Counted from the stretch's first letter, positions 52,305-62,234 are shown. The stretch: DNA of 64,000 nucleotides from Ardenticatenales bacterium (GCA_020634795.1 JACKAZ010000005.1:124001-188000); one strand, 5' to 3'. Translations and numbers: made by a program. Notes: generated from the sequence alone by a model not told the origin.

Positions 52305-52767
52305 CGATCTCTGTTTCGTCTGCGGTTTGGACAACCCCGTCGGCCTTCAACTCACCTTCTGGCAAAGTGCGGATCGGGTGCGGAGCCGCTGCCAACTCCC
52401 CGAACCCTATCAGAGTTGGCCGAACATCGGCCACGGGGGGGTGATCAGCGCCCTGCTGGACGAGGTGATGGCCCGTGCGGTGATTGGCTTGCATGATGCC
52501 TTCGCGGTCAGTGTGAAGTTGGCGTTGCGTTTCCACGACAACACGCCCCTCAACGAGCCGCTGGTGGTCGAAGGGTGGGTCGAACGCAGACGGGGTACGC
52601 AGTGGTTCTTCACCGCGGCCGAACTGCGTCACGGGGAAGACGACCGACTGCTCGCCAGCGCGACCGCCACCTTCACGTGCGTCCCGCCCAACCAAGCGGC
52701 GCACCTCCACGTGCTGATGGCCCAGTGGCCCACGCACGAGCCGGAAGTGCGGGAAAGCGCCCCCTAG
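52282..52767 (+). CDS. Hotdog-fold thioesterase (PaaI/4HBT-like)
   Basis: The 161-residue protein starts CFVCGLDNPVGLQLTF, typical of a subgroup of hotdog thioesterases, and has the core HGGVISALLDEVMARAV with the catalytic acidic residue. It should hydrolyse an acyl-CoA or acyl-ACP. It overlaps the NERD-like gene by 23 bases and completes the fatty-acid run. Confidence 0.88.
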   Translation: MWTKQPNSDLCFVCGLDNPVGLQLTFWQSADRVRSRCQLPEPYQSWPNIGHGGVISALLDEVMARAVIGLHDAFAVSVKLALRFHDNTPLNEPLVVEGWVERRRGTQWFFTAAELRHGEDDRLLASATATFTCVPPNQAAHLHVLMAQWPTHEPEVRESAP

Positions 52768-53207
52768 CAACGTAGAGCAGATCGCAGAACAGGGGTATTA
52801 TTGCGGGCGGCGTGGCATCGTGAGAGCAAGACGAGGATGCTCCGCTTGGAGAAGGGAGCCGTCGTGCGCGACGGCGCACCACGGAGCATGAAAGTGGCGC
52901 GTGACGATGGGGGGGTGCGGGTGTGTGGGTGTACGGGTGAACGGCCTGGCCAAGTAGTGAATCGTCAAGGGAAATGCCAGGCTCCCATGGCCGATGCCCC
53001 ATGCACCCCACCCTGGTCGTTACGATTGGTAGAGCCATGGCGCATCGATGCCTGCAAACGGGGCTGTTTTCAGGGGAGAATGGCGAATGGGAGGCCTCAT
53101 TTATTCCTGTAGCCTCTTCATTGGAGAGCCGTTGTAGACCTGCCAATACACCAGCACGCCGAAACCCATCAAACCCATCAAACTCGAAGTCGTCCAAGGA
53201 CCGTCCC
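52768..53207 (+). other. Intergenic 440 bases with short repeats
   Basis: Contains a degenerate heptamer (CCCCATGCACCCC near 53001), a GGCGAAT copy near 53084 and the 9-bp direct repeats AAACCCATC at 53162-53179 just before the next gene. No gene or clear promoter seen. Confidence 0.6.
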
Positions 53208-53537
53208 ATGCTTTTCGATGTGCCAACCGTCATTGCCATCATCATGTTGCTCGCCAGTGTCATGTCGACGCGGATGGGACAGCGGCGCAGTCGCTCGCTC
53301 TGGCGCTCTAGCTATGCGGTGATCGCACTGTCGCTGTTGCACCTTGCGTTTCTCTATCAGTTCTTCGGACCCACGTTGGGCCGCTTTGGCAGCGAGTCGT
53401 GGGCGGGCATCACCGCTGCGGCCATCGCGGGGATCGCCGCCGATGACGATGCCGATGCCGTGGGGCTGCTCTTGGTCGTTTTGGGCGTTGTGCAACTCCT
53501 GTTGCTGGCGGGCGTGCTCAATCTGCGTGCCCTGTAA
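53208..53537 (+). CDS. Small membrane protein, 109 residues
   Basis: I do not recognise a family. There are three hydrophobic segments (about 5-21, 35-52, 88-106) with a basic loop MGQRRSRSLWRSS after the first. ATG 53208 has AAGGA eight bases upstream. It precedes the VTT-domain gene by eight bases, so the two are probably one unit. Confidence 0.65.
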   Translation: MLFDVPTVIAIIMLLASVMSTRMGQRRSRSLWRSSYAVIALSLLHLAFLYQFFGPTLGRFGSESWAGITAAAIAGIAADDDADAVGLLLVVLGVVQLLLLAGVLNLRAL

Positions 53538-53545
53538 CGCCACGT

Positions 53546-54154
53546 ATGTCGCAGCCGGAAGACGTTGACGTGCCCCTTGCCAAGGACGATGAGGCCAACC
53601 TGCGCCCCGCGTGGTGGCGCGGGGTTGCGACCGTTGCCACTCTCGTTGTTTTTGTCCTACTGAACTTCTTGGCGTGGCAATGGCTTCATTCGCCGATCGG
53701 TCAAGAGATCCTGACGGCGACGCGTGACTACGGGGCGGTGGCCCTCTTTCTGGTGATGCTCCTTGCCAACGCCACCATCATCGTGCAGATTCCGTGGCCC
53801 GCGATCGCCATTCCCCTCGCAGAGCACAGCCCAAATCTTCCTTTGCTGTTGACGATGGGGGCGCTCGGCTCCGTACTGGGTGAATCTGTGGCCTTCGCCT
53901 TCGGGCGCTTGGGGCGGGGCATCATCAACGATACATCTTTTTATCGTTGGGTCCAGCGCCAACTGAGCCACCCCCTTCGATCCGCACTGCTGCTCTTCTT
54001 CTTATCCGCCGTGCCGAATCCGCTGTTCGATGTGGCAGGGCTGACCGCTGGGGCGGCGGGGCTGCCTTACTGGCTCTTTTTTCTTACAGTCTTTGCGGGC
54101 CGCGTCGTGCGCCTCTGGGCGACGATCACCTTTGTCGATTTCGCCCGAGGATAG
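53546..54154 (+). CDS. VTT-domain (DedA/TVP38-like) membrane protein
   Basis: The 202-residue protein has four to five membrane segments. It carries the VTT-domain pattern GSVLGESVAFAFGRLGRG and, later, FFLSAVPNPLFDVAGLTAGA, close to the family F-x-R-x-x-P-x-x-P-x-x-x-x-x-x-x-A-G. VTT proteins act in lipid scrambling or small-molecule transport. A membrane-lipid role fits the fatty-acid genes upstream. Confidence 0.85.
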   Translation: MSQPEDVDVPLAKDDEANLRPAWWRGVATVATLVVFVLLNFLAWQWLHSPIGQEILTATRDYGAVALFLVMLLANATIIVQIPWPAIAIPLAEHSPNLPLLLTMGALGSVLGESVAFAFGRLGRGIINDTSFYRWVQRQLSHPLRSALLLFFLSAVPNPLFDVAGLTAGAAGLPYWLFFLTVFAGRVVRLWATITFVDFARG

Positions 54155-54437
54155 GCGTCAAGCGGCCGGTTGCCAGAGGGGCGGCGTGACTCTTTCATGG
54201 GCCACGGGGAAGCAAGTGACAGGGGCATCGGGTCGATGGCAGCGGCGCGATTGGGGGTCTGCGTTACTCTGGGGCATGGGCGCTCCACGACACCGATTCG
54301 GGAGTCACGATCCGCGCTATGACCCTTCACGACCGGTCGGATCTGCGGCCCTCATAGGCCAATCATGAGCCAGCCCCCTTGGGGCAAGGGCGCGCTCTAA
54401 ATACACTTCCCCACCGCGTTTGTAGTTAGGAGAATTG

Positions 54438-55157
54438 TTGAAAACCACCGTAATCATTCCCACGTATAACGAGCGAGAAAACGTTGTTGACCTGATTTCG
54501 CTCATCTTGGCGTTGCCCCATGATCTGCGTCTCATCGTCGTTGACGACGGCTCGCCGGATGGCACGGGCCGCGTGGCCGATCAGGTCGCGGCGCAGGAGG
54601 CGCGGCTGACGGTGGTCCACCGCGAGGGCAAGCTGGGCCTCGGCACGGCCTATCTGGCGGGTTTTCGGTGTGCGTTGGCGGGTGGGGCGACCCATATGAT
54701 GACGATGGATGCCGATTTCTCCCATCACCCGCGATACATTCCCGACCTGCTGCGGCTGGGTGAACGGTACGATTTGGTGATCGGGTCGCGCTACGTGCCG
54801 GGGGGCGGAACCCGTCATTGGCATTGGCAGCGGGTTCTGTTGTCGTGGAGCGCCAATCAGGTGGCAAAACATGGCCTGGGGCTGCGGCCACGCGATTGCA
54901 CGGCGGGCTTTCGCCTCTACCGCCGCGCGGTTCTAGAATCCATCGACCTAGAAAGCATTTTTTCGGATGGCTATTCCTTTTTGCTGGAGATGCTCTACCA
55001 CGTCCAGCACGGCCACTGGCAGATCGGAGAAACCCCGATTCTTTTCGCGGATCGCCAACGTGGGGCCTCCAAAATCTCGAAACAGGAAATCGTCAAGGCG
55101 GCTTACACCGTGTTGCGGCTGCGAGCCATGGGGGCTGGGCGGCGCTTGGCGGGCTAG
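54438..55157 (+). CDS. Polyprenol-phosphate mannosyltransferase (GT2)
   Basis: This DPM1-type enzyme makes polyprenyl-phosphate mannose from GDP-mannose. The 239-residue protein shows VIIPTYNERENV, VVDDGSPDGT, the metal-binding MDADFSHHP and VIGSRYVPGGG, all typical of DPM1. TTG 54438 is chosen as start because AGGAG is five bases upstream; the TTG at 54435 is too close. Its product would serve the GT-C enzymes at 28.7 and 59.6 kb. Confidence 0.92.
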   Translation: MKTTVIIPTYNERENVVDLISLILALPHDLRLIVVDDGSPDGTGRVADQVAAQEARLTVVHREGKLGLGTAYLAGFRCALAGGATHMMTMDADFSHHPRYIPDLLRLGERYDLVIGSRYVPGGGTRHWHWQRVLLSWSANQVAKHGLGLRPRDCTAGFRLYRRAVLESIDLESIFSDGYSFLLEMLYHVQHGHWQIGETPILFADRQRGASKISKQEIVKAAYTVLRLRAMGAGRRLAG

Positions 55158-55184
55158 CGGGCGTCTCCTTCCATGGGGGGACGG

Positions 55185-56240
55185 ATGAGTCGGCGCAACG
55201 GGCCGCTGCCGCCGTGGGGGGTGCGCCCCTACGTCCGGGGAGACCTCGCCCATCTGCCCGCCTCAACCTTCTCGGCGGAAGAGTATGCATGGCGCTTTCT
55301 CAGCTCCCCTGCGGCCATCGGGGTGCCGAACGTTTGGTACGCGGATACGGGCGAGAAATTGGTCGGCCACTATGCCTCGATCCCGCAGCCGTTCCAGCTT
55401 GGCGACCAGCGGCTGCACATTCTGCAGGGGGAGCAGAGCTGGCAAGCGGGCGGCTACGCGCAACAGCCGGTGGTACGCGAAATCGCAGCGGTGGCGGTGG
55501 AAGCGTGGCGCGCCGCCGATGTCCCCTTCGTCTGGCGGCTGCGTGAGGGGGCTACGCCCCCTTCACCGCTCGAAACGTGGCAGCAGCTTCAGCCCTGCAC
55601 ATGGCTGTGGCGACCGCTGCGCTTGGGCGCCTATCTGCGTCAAAAGGATCAGTTTGGCACGATCTCGGCGTTGGGCGGTGGGGTGGGCAGCGTGGGCAAC
55701 CTCGTGCTGCGCAGCGGTTTGCGTTGGCGAGGCCGTCGTATCACCGTCGCTCCCGTGGGGCATGTCGATGAACGGTTCGACCATCTTTGGAATGTGCTCA
55801 GCACCCACTACCAAGCCCTCACCATCCGCGACCGCGCTTGGCTGGACTACCGCTACCGACAGGGGCCAGTGGCCTATCAGCTTTGGCTGGCTAGCCACAA
55901 CGATGTGCCGACGGGCTACATCGCCACCCGTCTACTCGATTACAACGGGGTCAGGAGTGGAGTCATCGTCGATCTGTTCACTGCCCCTCGGGATGATCGG
56001 AGCCGCAACGCCCTGCTGCGTACCGCGATGGACTTTTTCGTGCGTGCCGGGGCACTCGCGATGCGGTTGCTGGTTTTACGCAAGAGCTACGTCGAGCGCT
56101 GGTTCCGCCGCCGGGGCTTTTTACGAGAAAGCGTTCCCAGCTATGTGACGCTACTCCCCTTGCGGAGCGACATGCCCCATCCGCTCATGCGCGACGAGGC
56201 GCGTTGGCACCTGATGGTCGGTGACTTCGACCTGCTTTGA
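55185..56240 (+). CDS. GNAT-like acyltransferase, double domain
   Basis: The 351-residue protein appears to be two GNAT-like halves: an N-terminal half with VWYADTGEKLVGHYASIP and a C-terminal half with IATRLLDYNGVRSGVIVDLF and NALLRTAMDFFVRAGALAMR, ending YVERWFRRRGF. Such doubles occur in surface-glycan clusters where they N-acylate amino-sugars. The substrate is unknown. Start 55185 is favoured over 55173 by the preceding GGGGGGACGG. Confidence 0.7.
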   Translation: MSRRNGPLPPWGVRPYVRGDLAHLPASTFSAEEYAWRFLSSPAAIGVPNVWYADTGEKLVGHYASIPQPFQLGDQRLHILQGEQSWQAGGYAQQPVVREIAAVAVEAWRAADVPFVWRLREGATPPSPLETWQQLQPCTWLWRPLRLGAYLRQKDQFGTISALGGGVGSVGNLVLRSGLRWRGRRITVAPVGHVDERFDHLWNVLSTHYQALTIRDRAWLDYRYRQGPVAYQLWLASHNDVPTGYIATRLLDYNGVRSGVIVDLFTAPRDDRSRNALLRTAMDFFVRAGALAMRLLVLRKSYVERWFRRRGFLRESVPSYVTLLPLRSDMPHPLMRDEARWHLMVGDFDLL

Positions 56241-56443
56241 GGGGAAGAAGGTTTTTCACGGGAAAAGATGATACGATCTCTGGTCGGCTCCTTTAACCTC
56301 ATCATCGGGGATCATCGCCATGACATGGTCTGGCAACGCAGCATGTCCAGCGCAATTGACCCGCATACCCCTACACCCTCCTTCCCTATGTCGCGCCACT
56401 TACGTGTGATGGTTACCATCGACATCCCGCTCACCCGACCGCT

Positions 56444-57304
56444 TTGATCTCCGCCAAATCCCTTCTCTACCAAAGCGTGCTGCTCCGCTGGGCCTTACTT
56501 TTACGGCGCTGCGGTCAGCGCTCTTTTACCTATCGTCCGCTTGAGCGGTGGACGGGGGGCGATGCGCTTCTGGTGGCACCGCACCCAGACGACGAATGCC
56601 TGGGGGCGGCGGGAACCCTGCTGCGCCACCGTGCGCAAGGGGATCGGGTGGCGGTGGTGATCGTGACCGATGGCAGCGGCTCACGGGCCGTCACGGGGGA
56701 GCGGGCGGCGCGGGCCGCGCTCCGCCGCCGCGAAGCGGAGTGCGCATGTGCGCGGTTGGGCGTCGATTTAACCTGGCTCGGCTGGCCCGAAGCGGGCTGG
56801 CAAGCGCAGCCGTCGTTGGCGGCGCTGCGTGAGCGGGTGGAAAAGGCGACCTTGCTCTATCTGCCCTCGGTGGTTGATTTCCACCCCGACCATCTGGCAG
56901 TGGCGCGTATCGTCGCGCCGTGGCTGCGGGCCGATCAACGGGTGCGCGTCTATGAACTGAGCGTGCCACTGACCCCCACCCTCACCACGCTGCTCGTTGA
57001 TACGACCGAGGTGGCGGCAACGGCCCACGACGCTTTACAATGTCATCACTCCCAACGGGGGGCGTGGCAACCCCTGGTCCGCCGCATGGCTTATCGCAGC
57101 GCACTGCACGGCATGGCGCAGTGCGAACCGTTCTGGGCGCTGGATGGCGCGGCCTATCAGCGCATGGTCAACGCGGCCGCTTGGCAATGGCAAACCACGC
57201 CCTTTCGCGGCCTTCGTCCGCGTCCCTTCAGCGATGGGGCCGCGTATTGGCAGGGGCAAGCCGCGCGACGTGCCCTGTGGCAAGCGGCGAGCGGCGAGGC
57301 CTAG
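56444..57304 (+). CDS. PIG-L family deacetylase
   Basis: These zinc enzymes remove N-acetyl groups from GlcNAc-containing molecules. The 286-residue protein has the metal-binding APHPDDECLG (H-x-D-D), VTDGSGSRA and the second His pair in VVDFHPDHLAV. The start is unsure: TTG 56444 or GTG 56477. Next to the GNAT-like gene it suggests deacetylation and re-acylation of an amino-sugar. Confidence 0.88.
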   Translation: MISAKSLLYQSVLLRWALLLRRCGQRSFTYRPLERWTGGDALLVAPHPDDECLGAAGTLLRHRAQGDRVAVVIVTDGSGSRAVTGERAARAALRRREAECACARLGVDLTWLGWPEAGWQAQPSLAALRERVEKATLLYLPSVVDFHPDHLAVARIVAPWLRADQRVRVYELSVPLTPTLTTLLVDTTEVAATAHDALQCHHSQRGAWQPLVRRMAYRSALHGMAQCEPFWALDGAAYQRMVNAAAWQWQTTPFRGLRPRPFSDGAAYWQGQAARRALWQAASGEA

Positions 57305-57459
57305 CCGCGTTGATGAGTTCAATGCTCATGGCCCGCCGAGGCCTGCGGCCGTATCCGCAAGCGGGAATCCACCGCCTGCGCAGAGACTGTGGAACGAGTG
57401 CTAAGCCCTACCTTCCCACCTCATGACCCGCTTAACCACCAAATCCAGCGTATCAGCAC

Positions 57460-58749
57460 TCATTGAGCCACCTCTTCTTCCTTGATAGTTACGAGCTGAC
57501 TCAGCCCCACCGTTGCAGCGATCATTCTCCCCCCAACTTTGGCGAAAGCGGCCCCCATCCCCCCCATCAGGGGCACCAAGAGCAGGGTCAATCCCGTGGT
57601 GGCGATCAGGTTGATCGCGGTCAAGGCGCTCAGCGTGCGCGGGCGATTGAGCGGGTAAAAGAGAAGTAGCGCCGGTTCTGCCAGCAGATCGAAGAGCACC
57701 AACAACAACAGCACCGAAAAGAGCGGTACCGTTCCCGCGAAATCTGCGCCGTAGAAGAGCGGGAGCGCCACGTAAGCGACCACACCCACCCCGATGATCG
57801 CGGGGACGAAGATCAGATTGCGCCGCACGGCACGTCGGTAATAGGCAGCGAACGCCTGCCGCTCTAGGGTAGCGGCCTCCGGCAGCAGCACGGTATATTG
57901 ACTCTGATTGACGATCTGTGCCTTGAAGAAAAGGTTGAGCGCCAAAGCGTACCAGCCCACCTCGTCTGGCGGGACGAGGTGGTTGAGCAGCAGCAGGTCG
58001 ATCTGTAAGCTGACGATCCCCATGATTTCGGCCAACCAGAGCCATTTGCCGAAGCGAAAGAGGCCCATGTCGTCACGCGGCAGCGCCACGCGGGGCCGCA
58101 GCGCGCCCCGTTCGAGCGGAGACAGCAGTCGCCATGAGACCAACGCGCTCGCCAGCGCCGTGACGATGCCCACCCAGAGTGCGCTGCTGACCGTCAGACG
58201 CTGAACGAGGAAGAGGCCGACCACCAGTGGCACGGTCAGGGCCGCATTGACCGTCTGCGACCAAACGAGGCCCGCGAAGCGCTGACGGGCGTGGAGCAAA
58301 GTGCCGATCACATCGCTGCTGCTGGTGGCTAGGATGCTCAGTGCCGCTAGCCATAAGTAGTCGCGGCCCGCCGGACGGGGCAGGTTGAGCAGCGTGGCGA
58401 GCGGCTGCGCCGCCAATACGACGATCAGAACGACGATCAATAGCCCCACCAGACGCATCTGGACCATCGATCGAATGATCGGGCGGGCTGCTTGGTCACT
58501 GCGGCCCGCCAGCGCGCGGATGCTGCTTTCACGCAGCCCCCCCTTGCCCAACGTGATGCCGATCATAATGACGGTGCCAGTGATGGCGTAGGCGCTCAAC
58601 CCTGCTGGCCCCAACGCCCGTGCGATGGCGACGCTGCTGACAAGGCCGAGCGCTAGGCGGAGCAGATGGCTGTTGATGACAAGCCAGAGGTTGGCCGTTT
58701 CCATCCCAAAGCGCTGCTGGAGCCGTTGCCAGAGCGCGGCTACCTTCAT
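57460..58749 (-). CDS. Polysaccharide flippase (Wzx/MATE-like)
   Basis: The 429-residue protein has about 12 membrane segments with the family start NSHLLRLALGLVSSVAIARALGPAGLSAYAI and the later LAEIMGIVSLQIDLLLLNHLVPPDEVGWYALALNL of polysaccharide transporters, quoted here in part. It should move lipid-linked glycan units outward. It overlaps the GT2 gene upstream (ATGA), forming a pair, and is convergent with the PIG-L gene. Confidence 0.87.
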   Translation of the reverse strand: MKVAALWQRLQQRFGMETANLWLVINSHLLRLALGLVSSVAIARALGPAGLSAYAITGTVIMIGITLGKGGLRESSIRALAGRSDQAARPIIRSMVQMRLVGLLIVVLIVVLAAQPLATLLNLPRPAGRDYLWLAALSILATSSSDVIGTLLHARQRFAGLVWSQTVNAALTVPLVVGLFLVQRLTVSSALWVGIVTALASALVSWRLLSPLERGALRPRVALPRDDMGLFRFGKWLWLAEIMGIVSLQIDLLLLNHLVPPDEVGWYALALNLFFKAQIVNQSQYTVLLPEAATLERQAFAAYYRRAVRRNLIFVPAIIGVGVVAYVALPLFYGADFAGTVPLFSVLLLLVLFDLLAEPALLLFYPLNRPRTLSALTAINLIATTGLTLLLVPLMGGMGAAFAKVGGRMIAATVGLSQLVTIKEEEVAQ

Positions 58750-59624
58750 GGTGGCTGCCCTGCCCGCCGCAGCGCCCGCCATGCCGCGCGTTGCAACGGG
58801 TTGTAGCGCAGCGACGCCACGGCATGGGCGCGGCGTTGGCGGGGGGCCATGGCCGCGAGCTGGGCAAGGTGGGCATGGCATTGGGCCAAACGCTGCCGGA
58901 TGCGTCGACGCTGACCGAGGTTCAGCGTCGGATCTTGTCGTAGCCGCGACAGCGTGCGGATCACACCTTCAAACGAGGCCCGTTCGCGATGGACGGAGAT
59001 TTCGTTGGGATGGCGGCGCAGTTGGACCAGCGGCAGATCGACATAAGCGGCGGCACTCTGTCGTGCCAAGCGCAGCCAAAGGTCATAATCTTCGCTAATC
59101 TCGAGCCGTTCGTCGAAGCTGCCCACCGTGATCAGTAGGTCGCGCCGCACGACCACGGCGGAGGGCGCGAGGGGGCAGTCGCCCAGCAACAGATCGAAGA
59201 TATCCCCCGCCGCCTTGTCTGGGGGTCGATGGACGGGGGGGGACAGGCTGCCATCCTCGAACTTGAGCCGCGCATCACTGTAGACGAAGCCAACACACGG
59301 ATCATCGAACGCGGCCACGCACCGCTCGACTTTGTCCGCTTCCCAAAGATCGTCATCATCTAGGAAGGCAACAAGCGCCCCCTTGGCCTGTTCGATGGCA
59401 CGATTCCGCGCCACCGAGGGACGACCGCTGTGGGGCAGCGTCAGATGGCGGACCGACCCCTCAATGGCGGAGAGCGTTGCCGCTGTCTCGTCGGTGGAGC
59501 CATCGTCGGCCACGATGATTTCGTACACGGGAACGGTCTGTGTCAACACCGAATGAATCGCCTCCGCCAGCATGGCGGCGCGGTTGTAGGTAGGAATCAC
59601 CACGGAGAGATGTTGAGCGTTCAT
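58746..59624 (-). CDS. GT2-family glycosyltransferase
   Basis: The 292-residue protein starts SVVIPTYNRAAMLAEAI and has VADDGSTDETA and the metal-binding FLDDDDLWEADK (D-D-D core), the GT-A fold of family 2. Donor and acceptor are unknown. ATG 59624 is only nine bases from the ATG of the divergent GT-C gene, so promoters must lie in coding sequence. Confidence 0.92.
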   Translation of the reverse strand: MNAQHLSVVIPTYNRAAMLAEAIHSVLTQTVPVYEIIVADDGSTDETAATLSAIEGSVRHLTLPHSGRPSVARNRAIEQAKGALVAFLDDDDLWEADKVERCVAAFDDPCVGFVYSDARLKFEDGSLSPPVHRPPDKAAGDIFDLLLGDCPLAPSAVVVRRDLLITVGSFDERLEISEDYDLWLRLARQSAAAYVDLPLVQLRRHPNEISVHRERASFEGVIRTLSRLRQDPTLNLGQRRRIRQRLAQCHAHLAQLAAMAPRQRRAHAVASLRYNPLQRAAWRALRRAGQPP

Positions 59625-59633
59625 AGCGGCATT

Positions 59634-61112
59634 ATGCGAGAGAGTGGGCAAAGCACCAAACGGTGCTCCCCCTGGGCCGTTCCCGTGGCGCTCTTTCTCT
59701 TTGCCCTAGGGTGGCGGCTATTACTGCTCGCGCGGCAGCCGTGGGACGGCCTGTACGGCCAAGATCCCTTTGCCTACTGGTGGCAGGCCCAAGCGATTGC
59801 GGCGCGTCTGCCGCAGGGATTGTTTCCCCCGCTCGACTTCTTCTGGCCGAGCGGCTATCCCGCGACCGTCGCGCCGTTGCTTTGGCTTTTCGGTGCGCGT
59901 CCGCAGCTCGCGCTCAGCGTGAGCGCCGTGGCGGGTGCGCTGTTGCCCGCGCTGCACTATCTGGTGGCCCGCGAACTGTTGGCGCCGCGATCGGCATGGC
60001 CCATCGCGGGCGCTTTGCTTCTGGCCGTTTCGGGCCAACCGCTGCTCACCTCGTTGACGGTGATGAGCGATGTGCCCGCTCTGACATGGGCCATGTTGGG
60101 GCTGTGGCTGGCGTTGCGCGGCCAACGCGCCCGCCACGGGAGCCGTTGGTGGCTGGCGGCGGGGGTGGCGCTGGCCATGGCCGTGGTCTCGCGCTGGCTG
60201 CTGGCGCTGGTGCCAGCGGCGCTGCTGCTGGCACTGCTGGCACAACGTACGGCGTGGCCCCACGCGCGGCAGGGGGCCGCGCTAGGACTGGGCATGGCAC
60301 TGCCGCTGCTGCCGCAACTGTGGCTCAGCAGCCATCGCCCCGATTCGTTGGCCCACCACATCTTGCTGGGCTGGCAGCCCGTCCATGCCTTCCAACGCAC
60401 CTTCGTCACCGCCGAAGGGGTGCAACAGTTCCGGTGGCCGCCCGCCCTCTTCAACCTCTTCCCCGCCATCCATCCCGCCTTCCTCGCGCCGCCGCTCGGT
60501 CTGCTGGCGCTGCTTGGCCTTTGGGCGCTTTGGCGGCGACGGGCGTGGCGTGCGCTCGCGCTGGTGGGGGGCTGGGGGCTGGGCGGCTATCTGCTGCTGG
60601 CAGGACTGCCCTATGAAAACATCCGCTACGGGATTCTGCTGATCGTACCGGTACTGCTCTTGCTGGATGCGGGTACGGATTGGCTTTGGCAGCGGGCAGT
60701 GCCCCTGCGCCGTGGCTTGCTGATCGGCTTCGTCGCGCTTGCCCTCTTGACCGCCTTGTGGGGCGTTCGCATGACGACCGCGTTCATCGACCTGCACAAC
60801 GCGAGTAAAGGGTGGGTCGCCGACGCGGCGCGGCAAATGCCGCCCGATTCCACCCTGATCGCCTTTGGGATGAGCCAGATCGCGGAGGAGTACACGCCCT
60901 TCGAGGTCCACAACCTCTACACCGAAGACGCGCAGACGATCACGGCACTCCGAGCCACCGCGCATCCGCTATTTCTGCTGATTGACGTGCCGGCGCTGAC
61001 GGGCCAATGGGCGGGGTTGCCCCCCGAACAGCTCTACCGTGTCCTCGTCGCGCAAGAGGCGCTCATCGTGCGCGACCAGATCGGCCCGCTCACCCTCTTC
61101 GAGTTTCGCTGA
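59634..61112 (+). CDS. GT-C fold membrane glycosyltransferase (family 39-like)
   Basis: The 492-residue protein has about ten membrane segments. The first outer loop carries the acidic motif LYGQDPFAYWWQ and, next, PPLDFFWPSGYPATV, similar to ArnT/PMT-like proteins. It probably uses a polyprenyl-phosphate sugar from the DPM1-type enzyme at 54.4 kb. The start ATG 59634 has no ribosome site and is close to the divergent gene. Confidence 0.83.
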   Translation: MRESGQSTKRCSPWAVPVALFLFALGWRLLLLARQPWDGLYGQDPFAYWWQAQAIAARLPQGLFPPLDFFWPSGYPATVAPLLWLFGARPQLALSVSAVAGALLPALHYLVARELLAPRSAWPIAGALLLAVSGQPLLTSLTVMSDVPALTWAMLGLWLALRGQRARHGSRWWLAAGVALAMAVVSRWLLALVPAALLLALLAQRTAWPHARQGAALGLGMALPLLPQLWLSSHRPDSLAHHILLGWQPVHAFQRTFVTAEGVQQFRWPPALFNLFPAIHPAFLAPPLGLLALLGLWALWRRRAWRALALVGGWGLGGYLLLAGLPYENIRYGILLIVPVLLLLDAGTDWLWQRAVPLRRGLLIGFVALALLTALWGVRMTTAFIDLHNASKGWVADAARQMPPDSTLIAFGMSQIAEEYTPFEVHNLYTEDAQTITALRATAHPLFLLIDVPALTGQWAGLPPEQLYRVLVAQEALIVRDQIGPLTLFEFR

Positions 61113-62233
61113 TGCGCATCGCCCTGATCGTTCCCGGTTTCAGCGCCCATGAGGAGGATTGGTGTATTCCCGCGCTGCTCACCCTGGTGCGGGCGCTGCA
61201 AACGCGCCACGAGATCACGCTGTTCACCCTGCGCTATCCCCATCGCGCGGCCACCTATCGGGTGGCGGGGGCCACCGTTCATGCGTTGGGCGGGGCCACG
61301 CGCTTTGGCGTCGCCCGTCTTCCACTGTTGATGCGTGGGCTGGCGAGGGTGCGGCGCGTGCACCAGCAGCGTCCGTTCGATCTGACTCACGCCTTCTGGG
61401 CCGATGAGCCGGGCTTTCTGGCGGTGCGTGCCGGCCATCTGTTAGGGGTGCCCGCGGTCGTGTCGCTGGGGGGTGGTGAACTGGAACGACGGCTCGATTT
61501 GCGCTACGGCCACGGGCTGAGCCGCGTCAATCGCTGGCTGGTCGGCCACACCTTGCAACGGGCGGCGCGGGTGACGGTGGGATCCGAATGGCTGCGTGCG
61601 CGGGTCGCGCCCCATGTGGCGAACGAACGACTGGCCGTGCAGCCGCTCGGCGTTGACCGTGCACTTTTCCGCGCCGAGGGCGCGGCGATGCCCTTGGCCC
61701 AACCCGCCTTGCTCCACGTCGCGTCGCTGGTGCCGGTCAAGGGGCAGGCGCGGCTGATCGCGGCGCTGGCAGCGCTGCACCGTCAGGGTCATGCTGCGCA
61801 TCTGCACCTGGTGGGGCAGGGGCCGCTGGAAGGGCCGCTCCGGGTGCAGGCTGCCGAGTGCGGTCTGACCCCGTTCGTCCATTGGCACGGCAACGTGGCC
61901 CACCACGAGCTACCCGCCTACTATCGGGCGGCGACAGTGCATCTGCTTTCTTCCCATTTCGAAAGCCAAGGGATGGTGGTGTTGGAAGCGGGCGCATGTG
62001 GCCTGCCGACCGTCGGAACCGCCGTGGGCCTGCTGCCCGAACTGGGTGATGCGAGCCGCACCGTGCCGCCCACCGATGACGGCAACGCCTTGGCCGCCGC
62101 CGTCGCGCCGCTGCTGGCTGACGATCTGAGCCGCGCCGCGATGGGACGACAGATGCAACGACTGATCGATCAGCGTTACAGTCTAGCGCGAAGCATCGTC
62201 GGCTGGGAAGCGATCTATGCGGACGCGGTTTAG
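61112..62233 (+). CDS. GT4-family glycosyltransferase
   Basis: The 373-residue GT-B protein has LIVPGFSAHEEDWCIPALL at the start and the donor-site motif ESQGMVVLEAGACGLPTVGT with the conserved E-x7-E. The ATG overlaps the stop of the preceding GT-C gene by one base (TGATG-type junction), so they are co-translated. It likely extends the same surface glycan. Confidence 0.9.
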   Translation: MRIALIVPGFSAHEEDWCIPALLTLVRALQTRHEITLFTLRYPHRAATYRVAGATVHALGGATRFGVARLPLLMRGLARVRRVHQQRPFDLTHAFWADEPGFLAVRAGHLLGVPAVVSLGGGELERRLDLRYGHGLSRVNRWLVGHTLQRAARVTVGSEWLRARVAPHVANERLAVQPLGVDRALFRAEGAAMPLAQPALLHVASLVPVKGQARLIAALAALHRQGHAAHLHLVGQGPLEGPLRVQAAECGLTPFVHWHGNVAHHELPAYYRAATVHLLSSHFESQGMVVLEAGACGLPTVGTAVGLLPELGDASRTVPPTDDGNALAAAVAPLLADDLSRAAMGRQMQRLIDQRYSLARSIVGWEAIYADAV

Positions 62234-62234
62234 C

